64,000 bases of DNA from Flammeovirgaceae bacterium UBA2338 (GTDB taxonomy: Bacteria > Bacteroidota > Bacteroidia > Cytophagales > Cyclobacteriaceae): assembly GCA_002344795.1 (NCBI GenBank), contig DDUM01000050.1, positions 24,587 through 88,586 of the forward strand, in the 5' to 3' direction. Numbering within the stretch: the first letter of the stretch is position 1; the number at the start of each line of letters is the position of its first letter. The notes under the pieces are model-generated. The model saw nothing but the letters and a program-made list of their open reading frames with translations. It did not search any database and was not told where the DNA came from. Positions 54,795-63,726 of this stretch are shown here, one piece after another. Both the position numbers and the translations under genes were made by a program.

Positions 54795-54830
54795 TAACAA
54801 ACCCTTTGGCATAACTCAAAGGGTTTGTTA
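54795..54830 (-). terminator. Strong terminator after the tandem M24 peptidase pair
   Basis: TAACAAACCCTTTG (54795-54808) pairs perfectly with CAAAGGGTTTGTTA (54817-54830) over an 8-nt loop, a 14-bp stem. It lies 44 bp after the stop of the minus-strand peptidase and 25 bp before the next start codon on that strand. Confidence 0.82.
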
Positions 54831-54874
54831 GGGTAAATCAATTTTGACTGCCCATTAAATGGCACATATACTTC

Positions 54875-56161
54875 TTAGGCTACACCTTTGAATGGATCAT
54901 CAATGGAATGACTTTGTGGTGTAAACCATTTCACACCGTCTTCAGTCATATAGGCACAGTCTTCCAATCGCATGCCAAACTCTCCATAGATAGAAATATT
55001 GGGCTCGATACTAAAGCACATGCCTGGCATAAAAGGTTGTTTGTTGCCCAACACCATATTGCCCCATTCGTGTCCATCCATGCCTATACCATGCCCTGTG
55101 CGATGTGGTAATCCAGGAAGTTTATAACCAGGGCCGTAACCTGCATCTTCCAATACTTTTCTGGCAGCGATGTCAACATTCTCGCAAGGGTCTCCTAATA
55201 TGGCAGCCGCAAAGCCTGCTGATTGAGATTCTTTTTCCAGGTTCCATATTTCGCGTTGCCTGTCGGTGGGTTCGGCACCAAATACAACCGTTCTGGAAAT
55301 GTCAGATCCGTATCCACCTACGCTGCAACCCCCATCCATAATGATAACATCTCCTTTCTTAAGATATTGTTGTTGGATACTGCCATGTGGGTAGGCTGAT
55401 GCTTCCCCAAAATTAACAATGCACCCACCTCTGGCACCGAGTCGTTTATGAGCTTCGGTAAATAAAGCTTGGAAATCCTGTGGTGTCATACCTTCTTCAA
55501 GCATGCTCGTGCAGATCTTGTGTACTCTTAGGGTAATGTCGTTTGCACGTTGCATCAATGCAAGCTCTGCTGCTGTTTTAAACAAACGGCAGGGGATGGT
55601 TACCGGATCTCCGCTAACGTAATTGAGATTAGGAGCTTCTTTTTTTACACCATCGTACAAAAAGAACCGAACTCTTTCCTCCATGGCAATGGTTCCGCTG
55701 GATATTCCCATGTCTTTGAATGCCATCGCCACTTGTTTGTAGGGGCTTTCATGCTCTTCCCACACACGAATGTCGCTGCCGATCGTCATCAGTTCTTCTA
55801 CACGAGCTGCTTCAAAGGCAGGGCTTATATATTTCAATTCACCTTTTGCAGGAATGATGGCAGACATCATCCTTTCACTCGTTCCCCATCGGATTCCTGT
55901 AAAATACTCCATGGTGGTACCACCATCCAGAAACAATGCATTGATTTTGTTCTCAGTCATCAATCGTTGTGCTTTTTCAATTCTTGCCAGGCGCTCATCA
56001 ACCGTAATCGGAACAATGTCTGTGGTCATAGATTTTAATCCGTCCAATGGACCAGCTGATTTTGTACTGGTAGAGTCCGATGTGGTGCAGGCACCCAGAA
56101 ATGCAGCTCCGGCAGTTGTTCCAGCGGAAAGTTTTATAAAATCTCTTCTTTTAATTGCCAT
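54875..56161 (-). CDS. Tat-exported M24-family peptidase (Xaa-Pro type), second of a tandem pair
   Basis: The 428-aa protein starts at ATG 56161 with a Tat signal peptide (KRRDFIKLSAGTTAGAAFLG) and a lipobox Cys in LGACTT. The M24 metal ligands are all present: MDGG and SDISRTVVFG (two Asp), the His in PHRTGHGIGMDGHE, and the Glu residues in FSIEPNISIYGE and RLEDCAYM. An upstream ATG at 56194 would add 11 residues. It is nearly as long as its upstream paralogue, also 428 aa, and most of the sequence is identical, so the pair is a recent duplication. Confidence 0.92.
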   Translation of the reverse strand: MAIKRRDFIKLSAGTTAGAAFLGACTTSDSTSTKSAGPLDGLKSMTTDIVPITVDERLARIEKAQRLMTENKINALFLDGGTTMEYFTGIRWGTSERMMSAIIPAKGELKYISPAFEAARVEELMTIGSDIRVWEEHESPYKQVAMAFKDMGISSGTIAMEERVRFFLYDGVKKEAPNLNYVSGDPVTIPCRLFKTAAELALMQRANDITLRVHKICTSMLEEGMTPQDFQALFTEAHKRLGARGGCIVNFGEASAYPHGSIQQQYLKKGDVIIMDGGCSVGGYGSDISRTVVFGAEPTDRQREIWNLEKESQSAGFAAAILGDPCENVDIAARKVLEDAGYGPGYKLPGLPHRTGHGIGMDGHEWGNMVLGNKQPFMPGMCFSIEPNISIYGEFGMRLEDCAYMTEDGVKWFTPQSHSIDDPFKGVA

Positions 56162-56198
56162 AGTTTTTAAATAGATAATTTTTGATAAATTCAATACA

Positions 56199-57485
56199 TT
56201 AAGCTACATCATGAAACGGCTTGTCAATAGCAGGGCTTGGCACAGTAAACCACTTCACACCTTCTTCGGTCATATAAGCACAGTCTTCCAGACGCACACC
56301 AAACTCCCCGTAAATTGAAATAGTAGGTTCAATGCTAAAACACATACCTGGCATAAGCGGTTGCTTGTTACCCAACACCATGTTACCCCATTCGTGCCCG
56401 TCCATACCAATACCATGTCCTGTGCGGTGAGGACATCCAGGTACTTTGTACCCTGGTCCGTATCCGGCATCTTCAAGTACTTTGCGTGCAGCGATGTCTA
56501 CATTTTCGCAAGGATCACCCAACTTAGCAGCTTCGAATCCTGCCGCTTGAGATTTTTTCTGCAGATCCCAAACCTCGCGTTGCCTGTCAGTAGGCTCGGC
56601 ACCGAATACTACAGTACGGCTGATGTCAGAACGGTAGCCGCCAACCCCACATCCTCCATCCATGAGTACGATGTCTCCTTTTTTCAAATATTGTTGTTGA
56701 ATGCTTCCGTGAGGGTAGGCAGACGGTTCACCAAAATTAACACCTATTCCACCCCGAACACCTAATCTCTTATGAGCTTCAGCAGTTATGGAGCTAAAGT
56801 CTTGTGGCGTCATTCCTTCTTCCAGCATGGCCACACCTACTTTGTAGGCTTCAATGGTAATGTCATTGGCACGCTGCATCAACGCAAGTTCTGCAGGCGT
56901 TTTGAACATACGGCAGGGGATTGTGACAGGATCGCCACTTATATAGTTAAGATTGGAAGCTTCCTTTCTGATGCCATCAAACAAGAAAAACCTTACACGT
57001 TCTTCCATGGCAATGTTACCACTGCGTATTCCGAAGTCTTTAAATGCCAAAGCCACCTGCTTATAAGGACTTTCATGTTCTTCCCATACGCGAATATCAT
57101 TGCCAATGGTCATCAGTTCTTCTACACGTGCAGCTTCAAAGGCAGGGCTTATGTATTTTACTTCTCCTTTGGCAGGAATGATGGCAGCCATCATCCTTTC
57201 ACTGGTACCCCAGCTAATACCTGTAAAGTATTCCATGCTTGTACCTCCATCGAGATATAAGGCTTCAATTTTGTTATCCACCATCAGGCGCTGCGCCTTT
57301 TCAATTCTGGATTCTCTTTCTGCCTTGGAGATGGGAACAATTCCATCAGTCATGGGCTTGAGCTTGTCCATCGGGCTGTTACCAGTTGATGGCATGGAGT
57401 CTGGTGTGGTGCAACCTGCTAATAATGCAACTCCGGCAGTTGTTCCTGCGGAAAGTTTTATAAAGTCCCTTCGTTTAAGTGTCAT
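56199..57485 (-). CDS. Tat-exported M24-family peptidase, first of a tandem pair
   Basis: The 428-aa protein has the same features as its downstream copy: Tat signal (LKRRDFIKLSAGTTAGVALL), lipobox Cys (LAGCTT), metal ligands in MDGGCGVGGYRSDISR, PHRTGHGIGMDGHE and FSIEPTISIYGE. Such enzymes cleave Xaa-Pro bonds or related peptides outside the membrane. The second gene begins 37 bp after its stop, so both are probably on one transcript. The differences are scattered single substitutions. Confidence 0.92.
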   Translation of the reverse strand: MTLKRRDFIKLSAGTTAGVALLAGCTTPDSMPSTGNSPMDKLKPMTDGIVPISKAERESRIEKAQRLMVDNKIEALYLDGGTSMEYFTGISWGTSERMMAAIIPAKGEVKYISPAFEAARVEELMTIGNDIRVWEEHESPYKQVALAFKDFGIRSGNIAMEERVRFFLFDGIRKEASNLNYISGDPVTIPCRMFKTPAELALMQRANDITIEAYKVGVAMLEEGMTPQDFSSITAEAHKRLGVRGGIGVNFGEPSAYPHGSIQQQYLKKGDIVLMDGGCGVGGYRSDISRTVVFGAEPTDRQREVWDLQKKSQAAGFEAAKLGDPCENVDIAARKVLEDAGYGPGYKVPGCPHRTGHGIGMDGHEWGNMVLGNKQPLMPGMCFSIEPTISIYGEFGVRLEDCAYMTEEGVKWFTVPSPAIDKPFHDVA

Positions 57486-57603
57486 AGTTTTGCTCGAGGT
57501 TTATGTGTTAGGTAAACCAAGGTTGTACAATTCGATTAATATTCGAACCTAATTATACACCAACGGCTCTTACCAGATGCAGTTTGGTGCATCAGGAGCA
57601 TTC

Positions 57604-58761
57604 TTATAGCCATTTCTTCCTTTTGAAGTAAACAATCATTCCTCCCAGCACGGTGAGCATAATTCCCCATATAATGTAATAGCCATATCTCCATTTCAGT
57701 TCTGGTATATTTTCGAAATTCATTCCATAAACTCCTGCAATAAAAGTGAGTGGAATAAATATGGTGGCTACCGTAGTAAGTACCTTCATTGTTTCGTTCA
57801 TCTTTTGACTCAGGGATGAGAAATAGATGTTTGTCAGGCTTTCAAGCGCTGCGTAAGTGGCGTTGGCTTCCTCTATGGCATTGGTACAACTGTTCTTCAA
57901 ATCTCTAAAATACTTTCTATTCTTTTTATCAATAAAATGGGTGCGATCCTTCAGGATATTGGTTAATGCTTCTTTGAATGGCGATAGTGATTTCTTAATC
58001 ATCTCCACATCTTTCTTACTCTTCTCGATGAGCAATAGGGTGGATTGCTTTGGGTTTATAATGGTTTCACTTTCTACAAGTGTTACCTCATGGTTAATTA
58101 AATCAAGTGTTTCGAAGTAGTTATCAAGAATGGCGTCCAGTAATTGAAAGAGAAGAAAATCGCATTCTCTTTTTCTGATGAGCCCAAGGTCTTCCCTTAG
58201 TTTGTTTCGGATGTGTTCAAAATGATCGCCCACCTCCTCCTGAAAGGAGAGTACATAGTTTTTACCCAAAACAAACGAAAGCTGTTCTATCTTTAATTGC
58301 TGCTCTTCATTTTTCAATATGGATTTTACGCTAAAGAAAATATAGTCATCATAGTCGTCAACTTTTGGGCGTTGGGTGGTATCGATCAGATGTCTGATGG
58401 TCAGTCTTTCCAGTTCTAAAAATTTACCGATCTTCTCCATTAAGTTCACGTCATGGATACCATGGAGGTTAAGCCAATAATTGTGTGATGTATCCGACTT
58501 TTCAATTTTCTGAAAATCGTTAATGGCTTTTGTTTCGTTGTATTCATTTTGATTGTAAGTAAAAAGCTGGAGTTTGACTTCCTCCATTTTCTTCTTGCCT
58601 ATAAAAGTGAGTTCGCTTTTTCCTTTGGCCTCACTCTTAAGCTTTGAATAGAAATTAAAATCAATCCCGGTAATACTGCCGGTGATATTTGTAAGCGATT
58701 TAATGCCCTTGAGTATAATTTTATCTGGCTTTTTGAGTGTGTCGAGTATTTTATCCTTCAT
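57604..58761 (-). CDS. corA: CorA-type magnesium/divalent-cation transporter
   Basis: The 385-aa protein has a large cytosolic N-terminal domain and two C-terminal transmembrane helices, the first ending in the CorA signature YGMNF (GMN). The long helix before the pore, with many Lys/Glu residues, is normal. I start at ATG 58761 (MKDKILDTLKKPDK); the upstream ATG at 58797 would add 12 hydrophobic residues unlike CorA. The sequence is complete. Upstream, on the opposite strand, an ABC-ATPase-like remnant begins about 55 bp away. Confidence 0.92.
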   Translation of the reverse strand: MKDKILDTLKKPDKIILKGIKSLTNITGSITGIDFNFYSKLKSEAKGKSELTFIGKKKMEEVKLQLFTYNQNEYNETKAINDFQKIEKSDTSHNYWLNLHGIHDVNLMEKIGKFLELERLTIRHLIDTTQRPKVDDYDDYIFFSVKSILKNEEQQLKIEQLSFVLGKNYVLSFQEEVGDHFEHIRNKLREDLGLIRKRECDFLLFQLLDAILDNYFETLDLINHEVTLVESETIINPKQSTLLLIEKSKKDVEMIKKSLSPFKEALTNILKDRTHFIDKKNRKYFRDLKNSCTNAIEEANATYAALESLTNIYFSSLSQKMNETMKVLTTVATIFIPLTFIAGVYGMNFENIPELKWRYGYYIIWGIMLTVLGGMIVYFKRKKWL

Positions 58762-58816
58762 GATAAGAAAGGTAATGACTCCGGGGATAATTGACAATTA
58801 TTATAAGTGCATTTGT

Positions 58817-58936
58817 CAGATGATCGCCAGCGGATCTAAGGAAGATGTGCTCACGGAAAAGAATATAGAAAAAGCATTCCGTTTAAAACCAATAATATAC
58901 AGAGAGGAGAAGGGGCTGCGTTTGTTCTTTGAGTAA
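58817..58936 (+). pseudogene. C-terminal remnant of an iron/heme ABC-transporter ATPase
   Basis: About 39 codons starting at CAG 58817 read QMIASGSKEDVLTEKN and continue to IEKAFRLKP, ending at TAA 58936. This matches the C-terminal tail of FecE/HmuV-type ATPases (a GxIxASGxxEEVLTxExLxxVF pattern). The Walker motifs and everything before the tail are absent, and CorA coding on the other strand begins just upstream. It is probably a leftover from a deletion or rearrangement. No transporter partner genes are nearby. This is pattern-based and unverified. Confidence 0.45.
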
Positions 58937-59077
58937 TGTCTTTCAGTATATTGATCTGTGCCAGATACCAAACTTTGTCTTCCATGCCATGCTAAATTAA
59001 CCGTTTTGCCTTAGAGTGCAGTAATTGCTGCTGGGCGATGTTTTGCTTTTGGTCAATAGGCTATTTAGTTTTAATGC
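58937..59077. other. Intergenic gap between the ATPase remnant and the second TPR-CHAT gene
   Basis: No gene, hairpin or exact promoter match was found in these 141 bp. The divergent stretch with the CorA start (58762-59077) is about 316 bp and contains only the ABC-ATPase-like tail. Confidence 0.5.
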
Positions 59078-61711
59078 ATGCAGTCATTTTTGAAGAAGAC
59101 AACCGGAACAATTTTATTGTTGTTATCGTTTGGTGCGGGGTTTGGACAGGATTGGGACACTTTAAATAGAGAAAGTATTCAGCTGTACAGAGAGGGACAG
59201 TACAAAGCTTCAATCGAGACTACGGATAAGGCGATTGAAAGCGCAATCTCAACATATGGGTGGCAAAGCAAAGAGCATCTGAGCAGCTTGTCCAACAAAG
59301 CCTATTCTCAATCAGCATCTGGTGATTATTTAAAAGCGCTCGCTAATTTTCGGAGGGCAGCAGAGTTAAGTTTCTCTATTTATTCACTTCCTCATGCCAG
59401 CCATATTGAATCACTAGCTGAATTGTCAAAAACTTTTGTAACCCTGGGCAGCTATGATAGTGCAGATCATTACTTGAACATTGCCAGGGCAGTATTCAAT
59501 TCCATACCAAAGAAGAACAAGGCATACCTCGATACGGCTGCACTCACTGTATTGGAAGCCTATGTGAGTATGAATAGCCTGGAGGCATCAATGATGCAAA
59601 GAAAAGGACAGGCAGATCAGGCCGTTCAGCTTTTGGAAGATCAGTTGGTGATGATCAAAGAGCTCTATGGTGAAGATTATAAAACAGTAAAAGATTACCA
59701 GACTACGGTAAACAACCTTTCGGCTTATTACAATGAGACACCCGATATCTTAAAAGCCAGAGCATACGCGTTGGAATATTATAACTTGATCAAAAATCAA
59801 GACGATGATCTGGAAATCATTCATGCATTTCAAAACTTAGGCAACGCCTATAGCAATTTGAATGATCTGGATACTGCTGCTTATTATTGGGAGAAAGCAC
59901 TTTCTGTTATTTCCACAAGTCCTTACAGGGAATCGTTCATACATACTGCGATCCTAAATAACCTGGGGACATTGAAGCTTGAATTGGAGGTATACGATGA
60001 AGCAATTGATCTGCTTGAACAATCTTTGAATATTCAAGAACACAATGAGGCAGTGCAGCCTTACTTATATCAAACCACCTTATTCAATCTGGCTGAGAGT
60101 TATCGCTGGAGTGCACAATATGAAAGGGCAGATGCGCTTTATACCGATTTGATAGACACGTTGTTGGAAGAAATCATTCACAATTTCACGTACCTCAGTG
60201 ATAGTGAAAAGATGGCCTTTTATAAAAATCAACTTTCAATAATTGATCACTACCTGTCTTTTGCTTTGGAAATCTCCGGAACTATACCCCTTCAAAATAC
60301 AGAAACCCCCTATGTGAACGTTGACATTCCAGGTCAACTTTACAATCTGCAACTGACCACGAAGGCCATTATTCTCAATGCGAGCACGCGCATGAAAAAG
60401 AATATTCTAAACAGCAATGACACTACACTCATCAATGCTTATTCACTGTGGGAGAAGAATAAAAATAAATTGGCGCAGGCACTGGTTGAGGGGAAAATGA
60501 GTGAGGAGGAATTAAAGTGGTTGAAAGTTAAAATTGAAGAAAATCAAAAATGGTTGTTGGCCAACTCAAGGAGTTTCACCATCGGTTTTCAATTGAAAAG
60601 AAACACATGGCAGGAAGTACAACAGTCGCTGCAACCTGGCGAGGCCGCTGTAGAAATAGTAAGAATGGTAGACGGATTGATCTACGGAGCACTTATTCTT
60701 ACTCCAGAGACAAAGGAGCAACCTGTTTTTTCTTTGGTAATGAGCACACAATCCAAAAAGTTAGACCAACAATTTTATAAAAACTACTATAATGCAACCA
60801 CACTTCAATTGGAGGATACACTTTCCTATCAAACCTACTGGCAACCTATTATCGACTCTATCAAAAGTCATTTGCCCAATAAAAAAATGCCTAAGCGTGT
60901 TTACATTTCCAATGATGGAGTTTACAACCAGATTAATCTTAACACTTTGTGGGATAACAAAAACAAACAATACGTAATTGATCAAACGGAAGTAGTGGTT
61001 GTTACCAATACGAAGGAGTTATTAGAAACCAAGACTACACTCTCCTCAAAAACGAAGAAAGCCGTATTGTTTGGGAGGCCACAGTTCTCGTTACAACAAA
61101 ATTCTTCCGGAGGTTTTTTGGATTTGCCTGGCACAGGAAAAGAGGTAGAGTTGTTGGGGAAAACCTTGAGCAATGCAAAATGGCAGACAACTATTTTTAC
61201 TGAAAAGGACGCAACAGAATATAATTTAAAGAATTTGAAGGAGCCAGGGATTCTTCACCTGGCGAGTCATGGTTATTTTAAACCTACAGAAGAGGAAACG
61301 AGCTCTTTGGCAGAAACAATGGTACGATCGGGTATCGCCCTCGCAGGTGTTAATGATAAGGGCGGAGATGGTGAAGATGGATTGTTGACTGCCTTTGAAG
61401 TGAGCACGCTCAATCTGGATGCCACCAAACTGGTTGTTTTGTCAGCCTGCGAAACGGGCAAAGGGGTGACCAACAATGGAGATGGCGTATATGGACTCCA
61501 GCGTGCTATCCACGTGGCGGGGGCACAGCACATGATCATGAGTTTATGGAAAGTGGATGATACAGCTACCCAACTGCTGATGGTTGATTTTTATAAACGT
61601 TGGATGAAAACCGGAGAGATGAGGAAGTCATTTCGTGAAGCCCAGCAATCTTTAAGAAAAACATACCCCGATCCTTATTTCTGGGGCGCCTTTATTCTTA
61701 CCGGTAAATAA
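59078..61711 (+). CDS. Exported TPR-CHAT domain protein (caspase-fold), paralogue
   Basis: The 877-aa protein has a signal peptide (FLKKTTGTILLLLSFGAGFG), tetratricopeptide repeats over about residues 45-370, and a C-terminal CHAT domain with the catalytic dyad His731 (LASHGYF) and Cys791 (LSACETG). It closely parallels the protein at 3608-6421: both have a DGVYNQ(L/I)NLNTL segment, then GVYGLQR and SLWKVDD. A small exported gene of unknown function follows 53 bp downstream. Substrate and trigger are unknown. Confidence 0.88.
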   Translation: MQSFLKKTTGTILLLLSFGAGFGQDWDTLNRESIQLYREGQYKASIETTDKAIESAISTYGWQSKEHLSSLSNKAYSQSASGDYLKALANFRRAAELSFSIYSLPHASHIESLAELSKTFVTLGSYDSADHYLNIARAVFNSIPKKNKAYLDTAALTVLEAYVSMNSLEASMMQRKGQADQAVQLLEDQLVMIKELYGEDYKTVKDYQTTVNNLSAYYNETPDILKARAYALEYYNLIKNQDDDLEIIHAFQNLGNAYSNLNDLDTAAYYWEKALSVISTSPYRESFIHTAILNNLGTLKLELEVYDEAIDLLEQSLNIQEHNEAVQPYLYQTTLFNLAESYRWSAQYERADALYTDLIDTLLEEIIHNFTYLSDSEKMAFYKNQLSIIDHYLSFALEISGTIPLQNTETPYVNVDIPGQLYNLQLTTKAIILNASTRMKKNILNSNDTTLINAYSLWEKNKNKLAQALVEGKMSEEELKWLKVKIEENQKWLLANSRSFTIGFQLKRNTWQEVQQSLQPGEAAVEIVRMVDGLIYGALILTPETKEQPVFSLVMSTQSKKLDQQFYKNYYNATTLQLEDTLSYQTYWQPIIDSIKSHLPNKKMPKRVYISNDGVYNQINLNTLWDNKNKQYVIDQTEVVVVTNTKELLETKTTLSSKTKKAVLFGRPQFSLQQNSSGGFLDLPGTGKEVELLGKTLSNAKWQTTIFTEKDATEYNLKNLKEPGILHLASHGYFKPTEEETSSLAETMVRSGIALAGVNDKGGDGEDGLLTAFEVSTLNLDATKLVVLSACETGKGVTNNGDGVYGLQRAIHVAGAQHMIMSLWKVDDTATQLLMVDFYKRWMKTGEMRKSFREAQQSLRKTYPDPYFWGAFILTGK

Positions 61712-61764
61712 TAAAGTGAATGGATTTGATGATTTATATCTTTTAATCGGCATACATTTGTAAT

Positions 61765-62139
61765 GTGAAAGGTACAAAGCAAATTATTGATTTTTTGAAA
61801 TCGGTGGTGTTGTCCGGTTTTGTACTTCTTTTCTTAAGCAGCGGAGTAGGGGCGAAGGAGAATTCTTACCTTGACAGGAATCCGCAGGGAACTACTCATT
61901 TATCATTAGCCACCACAGATCTTTATAGCCTCGTTTCGGGTACCGAACGATTCTTTGAAAATGTACAGAGAGTACCCACATCACCGTCAAAAATTAACTT
62001 TGGCGATTATCTGTCAGTTGTCAATCTAACTGAATCGAACAGGAGCCACCTGCTGACAAGGAACATCACCTTTGCCAGGCACAAGGTGCTTCCATTTCAA
62101 TCCCACGACATCGTTTATCCCTTCCATTCTTTCTGGTAA
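61765..62139 (+). CDS. Small exported protein of unknown function
   Basis: The 124-aa protein starts at GTG 61765 and has a likely signal peptide (SVVLSGFVLLFLSSGVGA). I do not recognise the family. The mature part is short, ends with an unusual aromatic tail (IVYPFHSFW) and has no Cys. It lies 53 bp after the second TPR-CHAT gene on the same strand. A TACATTTG element at 61753-61760 sits so close to the start codon that it is unlikely to be its own promoter. Confidence 0.65.
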   Translation: MKGTKQIIDFLKSVVLSGFVLLFLSSGVGAKENSYLDRNPQGTTHLSLATTDLYSLVSGTERFFENVQRVPTSPSKINFGDYLSVVNLTESNRSHLLTRNITFARHKVLPFQSHDIVYPFHSFW

Positions 62140-62251
62140 TCACCCTTCTTTTTATTAGCGCTGAACAAGCGATCTAAATTGAGATCACTGATTGCATCCA
62201 TTGGAATGCTCAAATCAGGATCTGATCATTCACATAAAAAGAACATTACAA

Positions 62252-62767
62252 ATGTATTTAGGAACAGTCATAACAGGAGTGCTGTTAGTGGCAGCATGCA
62301 CACTGTCCATAGTAATTAGCAATAGAAACAGATCAAAAAGAACAAGATATTTTTTTGACAAATTGAGCGGTTTTGCAACTCAATTCGGTGGCCAAATAGA
62401 CCAGCATGATATTTGGAATGGCACTGCCATTGGAATAGATAAAATCAAATTGAAATTATTTTATATTCAGGTCAATGGAGAAAACCAAGTCGAGAGAGAA
62501 GTTGACCTCAGGGCAGTACATCAATGCAAGGTGTTAAACAAAAGTAGAACCGTCAATAATAACGGTGATAACAACAAGATCATTGAAAGACTGGAGTTAA
62601 TCTTTGCTTTTGAGGACAAAACTGTTCCGGATGAGTTGTTGTCATTTTATGATAATAGCAGGGATAATTTGTCTATTAATCGGGAGTTTGAATTGGTTAA
62701 TAAGTGGGCGACATTAGTAAATGCGCTGTTAGAAGAGCAGCGCAGTAAAAGTAAGCGCCAATTTTAA
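62252..62767 (+). CDS. Single-pass membrane protein of unknown function
   Basis: The 171-aa protein starts at ATG 62252; an upstream ATG at 62192 would add 20 residues that are rich in Cys and charged residues and look non-coding. Residues 3-22 form one membrane helix (YLGTVITGVLLVAACTLSIV), and the rest is a cytosolic or exported domain of charged residues with VHQCKV and IERLELIF. I do not recognise the family. It lies 112 bp after the small exported gene. Confidence 0.7.
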   Translation: MYLGTVITGVLLVAACTLSIVISNRNRSKRTRYFFDKLSGFATQFGGQIDQHDIWNGTAIGIDKIKLKLFYIQVNGENQVEREVDLRAVHQCKVLNKSRTVNNNGDNNKIIERLELIFAFEDKTVPDELLSFYDNSRDNLSINREFELVNKWATLVNALLEEQRSKSKRQF

Positions 62768-62825
62768 TCGTTTGATCTCCTGAGCAAAGTGAGATGAAGG
62801 GCTAGAGTATGAGTAGATCGTTTTA

Positions 62826-62833
62826 TATATTTG
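62826..62833 (+). promoter_or_regulatory. TAnnTTTG box upstream of the DUF2911 gene
   Basis: TATATTTG is an exact -7 box. Transcription would start near 62840, about 18 nt before ATG 62858. There is no TTG at the usual distance upstream, so the promoter is only partly supported. Confidence 0.4.
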
Positions 62834-62857
62834 AAAATGAAACGATCTACTTTTACT

Positions 62858-63703
62858 ATGAAAAAATATTTCACCCTTATTTTCGGAATCCTTATCAGTG
62901 GTTTTGCTTTGGCTCAGGTAAAGGCACCTCCTGCAAGCCCAACCTTTGAGTTGAAGGGCACAGTTGGTTTTGCTGAGGTTAAGGTGGTTTATTCCAGACC
63001 AAGTGCCCGGGAAAGAAAGGTAGCGGGAAACCTCATTCCTTATAATGAAGTATGGCGTACAGGAGCAAATGCTTCTACCAAAATCAGCTTTAGTGAAGAT
63101 GTAAAGCTAGACGGACATCCTGTACCTGCTGGTGAATATGCGCTATACACTATTTTTACTGAGGAGAAGGCCACCATTATTTTGAGTAAGAACCTTTCAT
63201 GGTGGGGTACGATTGGTTACGACCCTGCAGAAGACTTTTTAAGGTTTGATGTACCCGTAAAACATCCCAGCAGTCATTACGAAACCTTTACGATAAGTTT
63301 TTCTGACTTTACCAGAAATAGTGCCAACCTGAATATGAAATGGGAGCACACCAAGGCCATGTTCAATATAGAGTCAGATGTAGATGCACTGGTTATGGCC
63401 GATATTAAAAATCAATTGATCGATGGCAAAAACGCAACGGCCAGAAGTTATTACGATGGCGCTGCCTATTACTATGACACCAACAGAGATGCAAAGCTTG
63501 CATTGAGTTGGGTCACCAAAGCCATCGACATGGACAAAAACCCTCAGTATTGGATGTGGTACCTGAAGGCGCAATTGTTGGCGAAAAACAACAAAAAAGC
63601 GGAAGCGATCACAACAGCAAAGAAGTCCATTGAATTGGCCAAAGACGCAGGCAACATGGACTATGTGAAACTGAATGAACAACTCATCGCATCACTGAAA
63701 TAG
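62858..63703 (+). CDS. Exported DUF2911 family protein
   Basis: The 281-aa protein has a signal peptide (KKYFTLIFGILISGFALAQ) and the DUF2911 domain: KAPPASPTFEL, VVYSRPSARERKV, the WRTGANASTKI and PAGEYALYTI motifs, with a TPR-like helical tail. I start at ATG 62858; upstream TTG 62831 and ATG 62837 lie in or next to a -7 promoter box and would lengthen the signal peptide. The function of the family is unknown. It is followed 24 bp later by a membrane-protein gene. Confidence 0.88.
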   Translation: MKKYFTLIFGILISGFALAQVKAPPASPTFELKGTVGFAEVKVVYSRPSARERKVAGNLIPYNEVWRTGANASTKISFSEDVKLDGHPVPAGEYALYTIFTEEKATIILSKNLSWWGTIGYDPAEDFLRFDVPVKHPSSHYETFTISFSDFTRNSANLNMKWEHTKAMFNIESDVDALVMADIKNQLIDGKNATARSYYDGAAYYYDTNRDAKLALSWVTKAIDMDKNPQYWMWYLKAQLLAKNNKKAEAITTAKKSIELAKDAGNMDYVKLNEQLIASLK

Positions 63704-63726
63704 ACTTAGGTTAACCAGTAAACACA

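Noticed and set aside
55550..57552. Plus-strand frames of 130-160 codons opposite the M24 peptidases.
   Set aside because: They mirror the complementary frame of two recent duplicates and have no signal peptide, domain or ribosome-binding support.
58682..58936. An 84-codon plus-strand frame beginning inside the corA region.
   Set aside because: Its first 45 codons are the antisense of corA. Only the last 39 codons resemble a protein family, so only that part is listed as a remnant.
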